A stretch of 19,366 nucleotides of DNA, from contig JADJVL010000025.1 of NCBI GenBank assembly GCA_016710635.1, positions 1 through 19,366 of the forward strand, written 5' to 3'. The stretch comes from Holophagaceae bacterium. Lineage in GTDB: Bacteria; Acidobacteriota; Holophagae; Holophagales; Holophagaceae. Under the pieces are notes generated by a model. That model was not told the DNA's origin and made no database searches. It saw only the letters and a list, made by a program, of their open reading frames with translations. Shown in pieces: positions 8,460 to 17,608 of this stretch (position 1 is its first letter; the number at the start of each line of letters is the position of its first letter). A program made the translations under genes and the position numbers.

Positions 8460-9754
8460 CAGGAATTTTCTTCGTCCTGGAAGCCAAGGGCCGCCTGCGT
8501 CTCGGTCTCGCCCAGGGCTTCCACCTTGGAGAGTTTGCGGGCCATCTGCTTGCTCCGGTCCCCCACGACGCCGAGCTTGGAGCTGGCCTCGTCCAGCTTC
8601 TTCTGCACGGCCTCGACGGCCTCCCCGAACTTGCCGAACTCGGTCTTCACCGCGCCCAGGGTCTTGGCGATCTCCGAGGTGTTCTTCGAGATCTTCAGGG
8701 ACCGGAAGCCCATCTGCAGGCTGTTGAGGAAGGCCGTGAGGGTGGTGGGTCCCACGAGGGTCACCTTGCATTCCCCCTGGAGCTTCTGGAGCAGGCCGGG
8801 ACGGCGCAGGGCCTCGGCGTAGAGGCCTTCGAAGGGGAGGAACATGAGGGCGAAATTGGTGGTGTGGGGCGGCTCCACGTACTTGTCCCGGATGTCCCGG
8901 GCCTGGGCGAGCAGGCGCGTCTCCAGGGCCTGGGCGTGGCGGGCGATCTCGTCGACGGAGGCGGTTTCGTAGGCCTCCATGAGGCGCTGGTAATCCTCGA
9001 TGGGGAACTTGGCGTCGATGGGCAGCCAGACGCAGCCGCCGTCCAGGCCCTCGGGCAGCTTCACCGCGAATTCCACCAGCTCGTTGGACCGGGGCCGCAC
9101 CTTCACGTTGGCCTCGTACTGCCCCGCCTCCAGGTACTGCTCCAGGAGCATGGCCAATTGCGCCTCGCCCATGACGCCCCGGGTCTTCACATTCGTGAGC
9201 GCGCGCTTGAGGCCGCCCACATCCGCGGCGAGGGTCTGCATCTCCCCCAGGCCCTTCTGCACCTGCTCCAGGCGCTGGGAGACCAGGTTGAAGCTTTCGC
9301 CCAGGCGCTTCTCCAGGGTCTCGTGGAGCTTTTCGTCCACGGTGCGGCGCATCTCCTCCAGCTTGGCGTCGTTGGCTTTCTGGATCGCCTCGAGGCGGGC
9401 CTGCACCTGCTCCTGCACGCCTTTCAGCTGCTCGCCCTGCTCCAGCCGGGCGGCGCGCAGGGCGTCCTGGATGGCGGTGGAGAGTTCGGTGAAGCGCGCC
9501 GCGAGGGCCTCGCTCTGGGCCATGCCCAGTTCGGCCTTGGCCTTCGCCAGGTCCTGGCCCATGTCCAGCTGGGCCTGCAGCAGGGGCGCCAGGGCCGTTG
9601 AGGTGTCGCCCTGGATGTCCCGGCGCTGGCGGGCCACTTCCTGCCGCAGGGCTTCCATGGGGGCGGGATCCGCGGGCCGCGGCCGCAGGGCCGCCCAGGC
9701 GGCGATCAGGGCCGCGAGGAAGGCAAGGACCGCGAAGAGGAGGACAAGGTTCAT
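8459..9754 (-). CDS. rmuC: DNA recombination protein RmuC
   Basis: 431-residue protein, intact frame. RmuC proteins carry a restriction-endonuclease-like fold and limit sequence inversions at short repeats in Escherichia coli; the molecular activity is poorly defined. The N-terminus MNLVLLFAVLAFLAALIAAW is one membrane segment. Next is a long predicted coiled coil (roughly residues 35-180, rich in Gln, Glu, Ala and Leu), as usual in the family. The conserved domain follows: LKRALTNVKTRGVMGEAQL, VWLPIDAKFPIEDYQRLM, the FLPFEGLYAEALRRPGLLQ segment, and TLVGPTTLTAFLNSLQMGFR. The C-terminus has a further helical segment, LDEASSKLGVVGDRSKQM. The PIDAKFP block includes the Asp-x-Lys expected of the nuclease-like core. 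The start at 9754 lies 7 bases after the tsaE stop, supporting co-transcription. Confidence 0.95.
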   Translation of the reverse strand: MNLVLLFAVLAFLAALIAAWAALRPRPADPAPMEALRQEVARQRRDIQGDTSTALAPLLQAQLDMGQDLAKAKAELGMAQSEALAARFTELSTAIQDALRAARLEQGEQLKGVQEQVQARLEAIQKANDAKLEEMRRTVDEKLHETLEKRLGESFNLVSQRLEQVQKGLGEMQTLAADVGGLKRALTNVKTRGVMGEAQLAMLLEQYLEAGQYEANVKVRPRSNELVEFAVKLPEGLDGGCVWLPIDAKFPIEDYQRLMEAYETASVDEIARHAQALETRLLAQARDIRDKYVEPPHTTNFALMFLPFEGLYAEALRRPGLLQKLQGECKVTLVGPTTLTAFLNSLQMGFRSLKISKNTSEIAKTLGAVKTEFGKFGEAVEAVQKKLDEASSKLGVVGDRSKQMARKLSKVEALGETETQAALGFQDEENS

Positions 9755-9761
9755 GGCTTCA

Positions 9762-10196
9762 TCATGCCGTGGAGGGAGCGTCAGGAAGTGTCCACCGGGC
9801 TCGCCGGCCTTCGCCTTCCACCTGCAGCTCGAGGTGGGCCACCCACCCGGTCGGCCATGGACCATCGGTGCCGGCCCATTCCACCACCAGGAAGTCGTGG
9901 GGCAGCACCTGCTCTTCGAGGCCCAGGCTCCACGCGCCGGCCTCCCCGAGGCGGTAGAGGTCGAGATGGAAGACCCGGCCCTTCGGAGATGCGTAGCGGT
10001 GCAGCACCGCGTAGGTCGGCGACGCCACGGCGTCGGGATCCCCGCCCAGACCCGCGAGGAAGCCGCGGGTCCAGGTGGTCTTGCCGGCCCCCAGCTCGCC
10101 CCGAAGCAGCCAGGTGCCCCCGGGCGGCGTCAGGGCCGCCAGCTCGGCGCCGAGGGCCTCGGTGGCCAGGTCATCGCTGAGGAACCGTTCGGTCAT
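9762..10196 (-). CDS. tsaE: tRNA threonylcarbamoyladenosine biosynthesis ATPase TsaE
   Basis: 144-residue ATPase that works with TsaB and TsaD to place threonylcarbamoyl on A37 of ANN-reading tRNAs. The P-loop GELGAGKTT is at residues 33-41, SPTYAVLHRY follows at about 60, then HLDLYRLGE at about 77, and FLVVEWAG near 100, where most members have EWP or EWG. Length and order are normal. The ATG at 10196 overlaps the TGA of nnr as ATGA, so translation is probably coupled. The pairing of nnr (yjeF) with tsaE (yjeE) is found in many bacteria, including Escherichia coli. Confidence 0.95.
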   Translation of the reverse strand: MTERFLSDDLATEALGAELAALTPPGGTWLLRGELGAGKTTWTRGFLAGLGGDPDAVASPTYAVLHRYASPKGRVFHLDLYRLGEAGAWSLGLEEQVLPHDFLVVEWAGTDGPWPTGWVAHLELQVEGEGRRARWTLPDAPSTA

Positions 10197-11688
10197 GCGG
10201 GCCTGCCGGCATAGAGATCCCGCAACAGCCTTGGCAGCTCCTCCGCCAGGTCCCGGGGGAGGAGCGGTCCCAGGCCCAGCCGGTCCGCGCACTTTCCGTG
10301 GAGCCAGGCCGCGGACCAGGCCGCGGCGTCGGGCTCCAGACCTTGCGCCCACAGGCCCGCGACCATCCCGGAAAGGAAATCCCCGGTGCCACCGGTGGCG
10401 AGGCCCCAGTGCCCCGTGTCATTGATCAGGTAGCGCGGACGCAGGTCCGTCCAGTGCTCCCGGGACAAAGTGGGAAGGCCCGGTGGGAATTCCGTGGCGG
10501 TGATGGATTGGTGCCCCTTGGGAGGAGGATCACGGGCCGGGTGCCGGCCGTGCCTTGCTTGAAGACCTCCCGCAGCCGGTCCAGGCGGTCCGAGGTGGTG
10601 CGGAGCTTCGGCGCGCCGAAGAGTCGGGCGAACTCGCCTGCGTGGGGGGTGAGGACGGTGTGCGGGCGGTCCATCCAGCGCCAGCCTTCGCCGGCCTTCA
10701 GGGCCGACGCGTCCAGCACCAGGGGGCCCGTCCACTCGGGGATCTCGTCCACGCCGCCGGGGCCCACCAGCAGCACGTCCGTGCCCTCCGGCACCCGGCC
10801 GTCCCAGGCGCGCACCATCGCTTCCGGGATCTGGGCGGCGATCTCCGCGCGCACGGCCTCGTCCGGCAGCACCGTCACCAGCCCCGCGCCGGCCCGCAGG
10901 GCCCCGAGGGCCGCCAGTACCGCCGCCCCGGACATGCCCAGGCGGCCGGCGCGGATGGTGACCCGCCCCTTGGTGAGCTTGCTGGCGCTCCAGTCGTGGC
11001 GGGGCAGTTCCGGCCCTTCGACGATCCAATGGGCGGGGCTTTCCGGCGCGAAGGGATCCGGGGCGGGCAGGCCCAGCTCGATCACCGAGACGATGCCGCA
11101 GGCCCCGCGCGCTGGATCCAGGCCGTGGCACAACTTCCGGAAGCCGAAACAGGCGGTGCGCGTGGCGTAGCTGCCGGCGCCATCCCCTGGGTCGTCGGGG
11201 CGCAGGCCCGAGGGCTGGTCCAGGGCGAGCACCTCGCAGGCCTTCCGCCGCGCTTCCCAGAGCGCGACCCACGCCGCCGCCACGCCTTCCAGGGGCCGGT
11301 TCACGCTGAGCCCGAACATCCCGTCCACGAACCAGGGCGCCTCGGCCAGTTCCGCCAGATCCCCGGGCCGTTCCGTGAAGTTGACGGTCCCGCCCTGGCC
11401 CTGCCAGCGGGAAGCCTGCAGCCCCGCGTCGCCCTTCCAGTTGGGCTCCGGCTCCAGGGCCCACACCCGCACGTGCTGGCCGCGCTGCTTCAACAGGCGC
11501 GCCACCGCCAGGGCATCGCCGCCGTTGTTCCCGGGCCCGGCGACGAGTTCCACCGGAACCTCCGCGGGAAGCAACGCCACCGCCCCCGCCGCCGCCCGCT
11601 CTTGCAGCGCCAGGCCCGTCACGCGCCCCGAATCGATGGCCGCGCGCTCCAGGGCGCGCATCTCGGCGGCGGTGAGGACGGGGATCAT
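10193..11688 (-). CDS. nnr: Bifunctional NAD(P)HX epimerase/dehydratase, one apparent base loss
   Basis: Repairs hydrated NADH and NADPH. The N-terminal epimerase part (YjeF_N) has VELVAGPGNNGGDALAVARLL at about 46-66, FVDGMFGLSVNRPLEG at about 119-134 and LALDQPSGL at about 155. The C-terminal ADP-dependent dehydratase part begins with KLTKGRVTIRAGRLGMSGAA at about 240, then DVLLVGPGG, LVLDASALK, HTVLTPHAGEFARLFG at about 350, and in a second frame HWGLATGGTGDFLSGMVAG, the catalytic GTGD site. The two frames join near 10515-10523, where CTCCTCCC-AAGGGG seems to have lost one C. With that base restored it is about 498 residues, the normal bifunctional length. The start at 11688 lacks a strong ribosome site. 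It is first in the minus-strand run with tsaE, rmuC and the HNH gene. Confidence 0.93.
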
Positions 11689-11827
11689 GGGGACATCTTA
11701 GCGGCCGTTGCCGCGGCCCCGGTGCGGGGGCCTTGTTACCTTCCTTTTACGGTGCCCATCCCTGCGGGCGCGGATACTCGGTTATCCGATCCGGCTTGCC
11801 CAGCCCGACCCGCCCACCACCTGCCCC

Positions 11828-11833
11828 AGGAGG
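11828..11833 (+). promoter_or_regulatory. Strong ribosome binding site fixing the start of the VIT gene
   Basis: AGGAGG followed by a 6-base spacer before ATG 11840. The open frame extends upstream to an ATG at 11708, but that start has no such site and adds residues ahead of a good signal peptide. The 11840 start is therefore preferred. Confidence 0.85.
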
Positions 11834-11839
11834 CCCGCC

Positions 11840-14800
11840 ATGCGTCTGCCCGCAACTCACTTCCCGTTTTCCCGGCCCGGCGCCGGTCCCTGCCTCGTGG
11901 CCCTGCTCGCCGCCGCGGCGCCCGTCCAGCCCCTGCGGGCGCAGGCCTCCGCCGCGCCGGTCCTGAGCTTCGACCAGGGACAGCGGCAGCTGGCCATCGA
12001 CCGGCTCGCCATTTCCGTGGAGATCGTCGGCAACCTTGCGATCACCACCTGGGACCTCACCTTCCGCAATCCCGAGAACCGGATCCTCGAAGGGGAGCTG
12101 GTCTTCCCGTTGGGCGAGGGCCAGACCATCTCCCGCTTCGCCCTCCCGGTGAACGGCCAGCTGCGGGAAGGCGTGGTCGTCGAAAAGGCGAAGGGAAGGC
12201 AGGCCTTCGAGGAGGTGGTGCGCCGCCCCACCCGCATCGATCCTGGGGTGATCGAGAAGACCGAGGGCAACGCCTTCCGGACCCGCATCTACCCCATCCC
12301 GGCGCTGGGCACCTACCGCGTCGTCCTGGCCTACGAGCAGGAACTGCGCCCGGACGGCCGCATGCAGGTGCGCTACGGCCTGCCCCTGGCCTTCAAGGCT
12401 CCGGTCCGGGAGTTCAGCCTCCGGATGGAGGTCCTGGAACAGACGCTGCGGCCCGACCTCCGCAGCGCCTTCCGGGGCCTCGATTTCCAGGCGCAGGGCC
12501 GCGCCTGGACCGCCGAGCATAGCGCAACGGACGTGCGGCTCGACCGCAGCCTTGAGATCCACCTTCCCCGGCCGGCCGGAGGCCTCTCCCTCGTTACCCA
12601 CGCGCAGGCGGGGCGCCGGGCCTTCTGCGCCCAGCTCGAGATCCCGGCCTCCCGGGCGCCGAAGGAGCGCCCGCGCCGCCTTCTGGTGGTGTGGGATGCC
12701 AGCGCCAGCGCGGTCCGCCGGGATCTGGCGCGGGAGCGGAAGCTGCTGGCCGACTACCTCCGTCGGTTGGAGACCGCCTCGGTGGAAGTGGCAGTGGTGC
12801 GCAACGAGACCGAGGCGCCGCGCAGCTTCCAGGTCGTCAGCGGCAAGGCCCCGGACCTGCTCGCCTTCCTGGAAGCCCTTCCCCTGGACGGCGGGACGCG
12901 CCTTGACAGCATCCATCTGGGCGCCCAGACCGCCGACGAGGTCCTCCTCTTCACCGACGGTCTCGCCAACCTGGGGGAAGGGGATCCTGAATTTCCCGAT
13001 GCGCCCCTGGTGGCGGTCAACAGCGCGCCCCTGGCCCACCATGGCCGCCTGCGCCACCTGGCGGAAGACCGCGCCGGGGAGTACCTCAACCTCCAGGAGA
13101 TGAAGGACCGGGAGGCCCTCGAAGCCCTCCTCACCCGTCCCCTCGCCTTCCTCGGCTTCGACGGTGCCCCCGGCGACGTGCACGAAGCCTATCCGGCGAA
13201 GGGCGCCGTGGTCCGCGGCACCTTCAGCCTGGCGGGCCTGCAGTCCAGCGAGACCTCGCGCATCACCCTCCGGTTCGGCTACGGGCAGCGGACCGTCCTC
13301 ACCCGGGAGCTGGTCCTGGATCCCGCCCGGAGCACCATCCACCCGGGCGCCACGCGCCTCTGGGCGCAGAAGAAGCTGGCCGCCCTCCAGGTTGATCCCG
13401 AGAAGCACCGCGAGGAGATCCTGCGCCTGGGCCGGGACCACAACCTCGTCACCGAGGAGACCAGCCTCATCGTCCTCGAAGCCCTGGAGGACTACCTCCG
13501 CTTCCGCATCGAGCCACCCCAGGAACTCCGCGCCGCCTACGATCAGGCCCTGCGTGCGGAGGCGCAAACCAAGGCGCAGGCCCGCAGCGCCCAGGTCGAC
13601 CAGCTCCTCCACCGCTTCCAGGAGCTGAGGGACTGGTGGAAACAGGAATTCAAGCCCGTTGAAGTCCCGGCCCCGAAGCCAGCCCCCGCCCCGGTGCCAC
13701 AGCCAGCGGCGGCAACGCTGCCTGCACCGGTGCCGCAGCCCGCAACGGCGCCGACCCCGGGTCCCCTGGCTGCCGGGACCGCCTCCCTCGAGGGCAGGAT
13801 CACCGATGCCGCCGGCAAACCCCTTGCCGGCGTCCAGGTGGATCTCGACGCCCAGGGCGCGGAAGCCGGGCGTTTCGGGCGGCGCACCCTGGTCACGGAT
13901 GCGGACGGGAGCTTCAGGTTTCGGCTGCTGCCTTCGGGTCCCATCCGGGTGACCGCCCAGCGCAACGGGTTCCAGACCACGCGGATCAACGTAACGACGC
14001 GCTTCGGCGTAACCCAGGCCCTCCCCATCAGGATGGCGACCTCGGCGTCCGCGGTGGTCGAGGTGGTGGCCAGCGCGATCTCGGAGGACCGGACCGAGCG
14101 GCTCCCGACGGGGAGGTCGGTCGAAGCGGTGGCGAACCTGGCACCCGGCGTCACCGGCCAGGGCAACCTCTACATGGTCGATAGCCTGAACGCTACGGAT
14201 CCGATCGCCGCGGCGGGCTCACCGGGCGGCACGATCTCCCTGAGCGCCTGGAACCAGGACATGCCCTACCTGAAGGCCCTGCAGGAAGCCGGCGCCTCCC
14301 GGCGCTACACGGCCTACCTCAACCTGCGGAAGGCCTACGGCGGGAGCCCGGGCTTCTTTCTGGACGCCTGCGACGTGTTCGAGCAGGACCGGGACCGCCC
14401 CACGGCCCTCCGGATCCTGAGCAACCTGGCGGAGCTGAACCTGGACGATGCGGCCCTCCTGCGCATCCTCGGCCACCGCCTGCTGCAGCTGGACCAGGCG
14501 GACCTTGCCGTGCAGGTCTTCCGCAGGGTGCTGCGCCTGCGCGAGGAGGAGCCCCAGAGCCTGCGGGACCTCGCCCTCGCCCTTGAGGCGGCGGGCCGCA
14601 CCCAGGAAGCCGCGGAGGCCCTCTATGCCGTTGCCACCGCCCATGAAGGGGGACGCTTCCCGGACGTCGACCTCATCGCCCTCAATGAACTGAACGCCCT
14701 GATCGCCCGGAAGGCCGTCGACGTCAGCCGATTCGACCCCCGCCTCCTCGCCGCCCTGCCCGTGGACATCCGGGTGGTGATGGTCTGGGACACCCACGAT

Positions 14801-15145
14801 TCGGACATGGACCTGCACGTGATCGATACCCGCGGCGAGGCGTGCAATTACAGCCACAACCGCACGGCATTGGGGGGCAGGATCTCCCACGACAACACCG
14901 AGGGCTACGGCCCCGAGGAATTCCTCCTCCACAAGGCCCTTCCCGGGACCTACCGCATCCAGGCGAACTACTACGGGACCCGGCAGCAGACCCTGTCCAT
15001 CGGACCCACCACCCTCACCGTGACCCTGTTCATGGACTACGGCACGCCTCGGCAGACCCGGAAGGACATCACCCTGCGGCTGGACGGGCGGGGCCGGATG
15101 CTGGACGTGGGCAGCTTCGAGATCCTGGGACCGCCGGTGCGTTGA
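11840..15145 (+). CDS. Secreted VIT/VWA protein with Oar-like module, TPR-like region and DUF2135 domain
   Basis: 1101 residues, intact frame. Signal peptide at 1-36, ending LRAQA. A VIT domain (about 40-170) has NLAITTWDLTFRNPENRI and GTYRVVLAYEQEL. A VWA-like domain from about 279 has WDASASA, GGTRLDS and LLFTDG, matching the MIDAS DxSxS, Thr and Asp positions. A Pro/Ala linker spans about 607-645. SLEGRITDAAGKPLAGVQVD starts a carboxypeptidase-regulatory-like domain (about 648-735). It is followed by VVEVVASAISEDRTERLP, SVEAVANLAPGVTG and NLYMVDSLNATDP, which resemble the start of Oar-type TonB receptors. Helical TPR-like repeats occupy about 800-940. The C-terminus (about 974-1101), starting DIRVVMVWDTHDSDMDLHV, is a DUF2135 domain. 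It is exported to the periplasm or cell surface. The role is unknown; the domains suggest metal-dependent adhesion or assembly. Divergent from nnr. Confidence 0.88.
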   Translation: MRLPATHFPFSRPGAGPCLVALLAAAAPVQPLRAQASAAPVLSFDQGQRQLAIDRLAISVEIVGNLAITTWDLTFRNPENRILEGELVFPLGEGQTISRFALPVNGQLREGVVVEKAKGRQAFEEVVRRPTRIDPGVIEKTEGNAFRTRIYPIPALGTYRVVLAYEQELRPDGRMQVRYGLPLAFKAPVREFSLRMEVLEQTLRPDLRSAFRGLDFQAQGRAWTAEHSATDVRLDRSLEIHLPRPAGGLSLVTHAQAGRRAFCAQLEIPASRAPKERPRRLLVVWDASASAVRRDLARERKLLADYLRRLETASVEVAVVRNETEAPRSFQVVSGKAPDLLAFLEALPLDGGTRLDSIHLGAQTADEVLLFTDGLANLGEGDPEFPDAPLVAVNSAPLAHHGRLRHLAEDRAGEYLNLQEMKDREALEALLTRPLAFLGFDGAPGDVHEAYPAKGAVVRGTFSLAGLQSSETSRITLRFGYGQRTVLTRELVLDPARSTIHPGATRLWAQKKLAALQVDPEKHREEILRLGRDHNLVTEETSLIVLEALEDYLRFRIEPPQELRAAYDQALRAEAQTKAQARSAQVDQLLHRFQELRDWWKQEFKPVEVPAPKPAPAPVPQPAAATLPAPVPQPATAPTPGPLAAGTASLEGRITDAAGKPLAGVQVDLDAQGAEAGRFGRRTLVTDADGSFRFRLLPSGPIRVTAQRNGFQTTRINVTTRFGVTQALPIRMATSASAVVEVVASAISEDRTERLPTGRSVEAVANLAPGVTGQGNLYMVDSLNATDPIAAAGSPGGTISLSAWNQDMPYLKALQEAGASRRYTAYLNLRKAYGGSPGFFLDACDVFEQDRDRPTALRILSNLAELNLDDAALLRILGHRLLQLDQADLAVQVFRRVLRLREEEPQSLRDLALALEAAGRTQEAAEALYAVATAHEGGRFPDVDLIALNELNALIARKAVDVSRFDPRLLAALPVDIRVVMVWDTHDSDMDLHVIDTRGEACNYSHNRTALGGRISHDNTEGYGPEEFLLHKALPGTYRIQANYYGTRQQTLSIGPTTLTVTLFMDYGTPRQTRKDITLRLDGRGRMLDVGSFEILGPPVR

Positions 15146-15175
15146 GGTCCCCGGGAGGCCGGCGGACAAGCGCGA

Positions 15176-15202
15176 GCCCCGGCGGTGATGAACCGCCGGG
15201 GC
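15176..15202. terminator. Strong hairpin between convergent genes
   Basis: Perfect 11-bp stem GCCCCGGCGGT/ACCGCCGGGGC with loop GATGA, placed between the VIT-gene stop at 15145 and the ahcY stop at 15220. No T-tract follows on either strand, so it may act as a shared 3' end stabiliser or a factor-assisted terminator rather than a classical intrinsic one. Confidence 0.55.
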
Positions 15203-15219
15203 CCGGTCTGCGGGAGGTC

Positions 15220-16618
<1,399 letters not shown>

Positions 16619-16683
16619 GAACGGCTCCTTGAACGGCCGGGCACGGCGGATCGACTCATCCAACAGTGTCCCGGAGGGTTGTG

Positions 16684-16747
16684 GGATGAGCGCCGTTGAT
16701 CCTGAAGTCCGAGCCTGGGACGGGCGTCTCGCAGCGCTCCTCGGACC
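16684..16747 (-). promoter_or_regulatory. S-adenosylhomocysteine (SAH) riboswitch
   Basis: Read on the minus strand, the leader of ahcY folds as an H-type pseudoknot. GTCCGAG (16746-16740) pairs with CTCGGAC (16713-16707). GAGCGC (16739-16734) pairs with GCGCTC (16693-16688), so the two helices interlock. A small GAC/GTC hairpin sits inside, near 16718-16729. The conserved blocks CCGAGGAGCGCTGCGA, CAGGCTCGG and AACGGCGCTC match what is known of the SAH riboswitch core, and the downstream gene is the expected ahcY. SAH riboswitches are on-switches: binding SAH should raise AhcY. The shift is probably at translation, as no T-tract follows. Confidence 0.88.
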
Positions 16748-16752
16748 TGGGA

Positions 16753-16781
16753 ATTCTACCGTGGCAGGATGCTTCCGGCAG
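16753..16781 (-). promoter_or_regulatory. Probable promoter of ahcY
   Basis: Minus-strand TAGAAT at 16758-16753 matches TATAAT at five of six positions. CTGCCG at 16781-16776, 17 bases upstream, is a weak -35. The expected transcription start, about 7 bases downstream, falls near 16746, the first base of the riboswitch helix, which supports the call. Confidence 0.5.
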
Positions 16782-16816
16782 CAGGAAAACCCGGACGGCC
16801 CTGGGACAATGGTGCC

Positions 16817-17335
16817 ATGCTCCGCTTCCTCTTCCGGCTACTGCTGCCTCTGCTCACCTTCCCGGGCATCCCGGTCCACGAGGCCGCCCACGCCCTGGCC
16901 TGCCGGGCCACCGGCACCCGGATCCACGAGATCCGCTGGTTCCGCCTGGGCCTGGTGATGGGCTCCGTGACCCACGAGCGGCCCCGGTCCCCCTGGGCCT
17001 GGATGCTCATCGCCTCGGCGCCCTGGTTCGTGAATTCCATCCTCGGCTTCGGGATCGGCTGGGCGGCCTGTGGGCACCTGTCCAGTGGGTTTCTTCGCTG
17101 GGCCGCCCTGTGGCTCGCCGTGTCCATCGCCACCCACGCGTTTCCGAGCATCGAGGACGCTACCGGGCTGTTGGAGAGCCTCTGGAAGGAGCATCCCGGC
17201 TGGGCCGCGAGACTCGTCGGCACGCCCCTGGGGGCGGTCATGGTGGTGGGCGCCTTCGGTTCCTTGTACCTCCTGATCGATCTGGTCTGGGGACTCTCGA
17301 TCGGATGGTGGTTGCCCCGGTTGGTGGTGGGGTGA
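16817..17335 (+). CDS. Small membrane zinc-metalloprotease-like protein (HEAAH)
   Basis: 172 residues. The first segment, MLRFLFRLLLPLLTFPG, is hydrophobic and runs straight into IPVHEAAHALACRATG. HEAAH at residues 20-24 is an HExxH zinc site placed at the end of a membrane segment, as in site-2-protease-like (M50) enzymes. Further segments are WAWMLIASAPWFVNSILGF, WAALWLAVSIATHAF and AVMVVGAFGSLYLLIDLVWG, giving about four to five membrane spans. PWFVN in the second segment could hold the Asn of a second conserved motif, and HAFPSIED may supply the third ligand, but the canonical LDG is not seen. It is shorter than classical M50 peptidases. I prefer the ATG at 16817 over 16769 because the membrane segment begins there. 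Divergent from ahcY. Substrate unknown. Confidence 0.72.
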   Translation: MLRFLFRLLLPLLTFPGIPVHEAAHALACRATGTRIHEIRWFRLGLVMGSVTHERPRSPWAWMLIASAPWFVNSILGFGIGWAACGHLSSGFLRWAALWLAVSIATHAFPSIEDATGLLESLWKEHPGWAARLVGTPLGAVMVVGAFGSLYLLIDLVWGLSIGWWLPRLVVG

Positions 17336-17416
17336 GTGGCTCTCCATGAATGCTGCTTGTCCATCGACGGGTCTCAAGTCCCAGTCCGAAGGAACACCGA
17401 TGGATGCTCAAGAAAG

Positions 17417-17538
17417 AGCACCTCGGTTTGGCATCGGGGACGCCCTGCCCCGATGTCAAACCGAGGTGCCCGGCGCCGCAGGCGACGTGCAGTTTGGAGG
17501 GCCCGGATGAACAGGTTGACGAGAGTATTTGGAAGGAG
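17417..17538. repeat. Hairpin-bearing dispersed repeat, copy 1
   Basis: Starts with a long inverted repeat: GCACCTCGGTTTG, then G, then CATCGGGG at 17418-17439, and the complement at 17448-17469 around an 8-base loop. The only mismatch (G against T) would be a G-U pair in plus-strand RNA. A conserved 30-base tail follows (17470-17499, with GGCGCCGCAGGCGACGTGC). Bases 17417-17499 match copy 2 at 76 of 83 positions by eye; similarity continues weakly to the AAGGAG near 17538. Confidence 0.85.
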
Positions 17539-17608
17539 CGGTCGTCAGGTCTCCAGCCCCCTCCCGGCCATCTCCTGATTCATGTTCCTTGCGCGCTATC
17601 GCTTGCTC

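Noticed and set aside
11732..11780. Promoter-like boxes (TTTACG and GATACT) upstream of the VIT gene
   Set aside because: The spacing is about 21 bases and both boxes match poorly, so no promoter is called.
11708..11839. Earlier start for the VIT gene at 11708
   Set aside because: It would place 44 unrelated residues before a clean signal peptide, while AGGAGG sits at the right distance from ATG 11840.
11747..13612. 621-residue open frame on the minus strand opposite the VIT gene
   Set aside because: It mirrors the codon pattern of a well-supported gene in GC-rich DNA, has no recognisable domain and lacks a start signal. A shadow frame.
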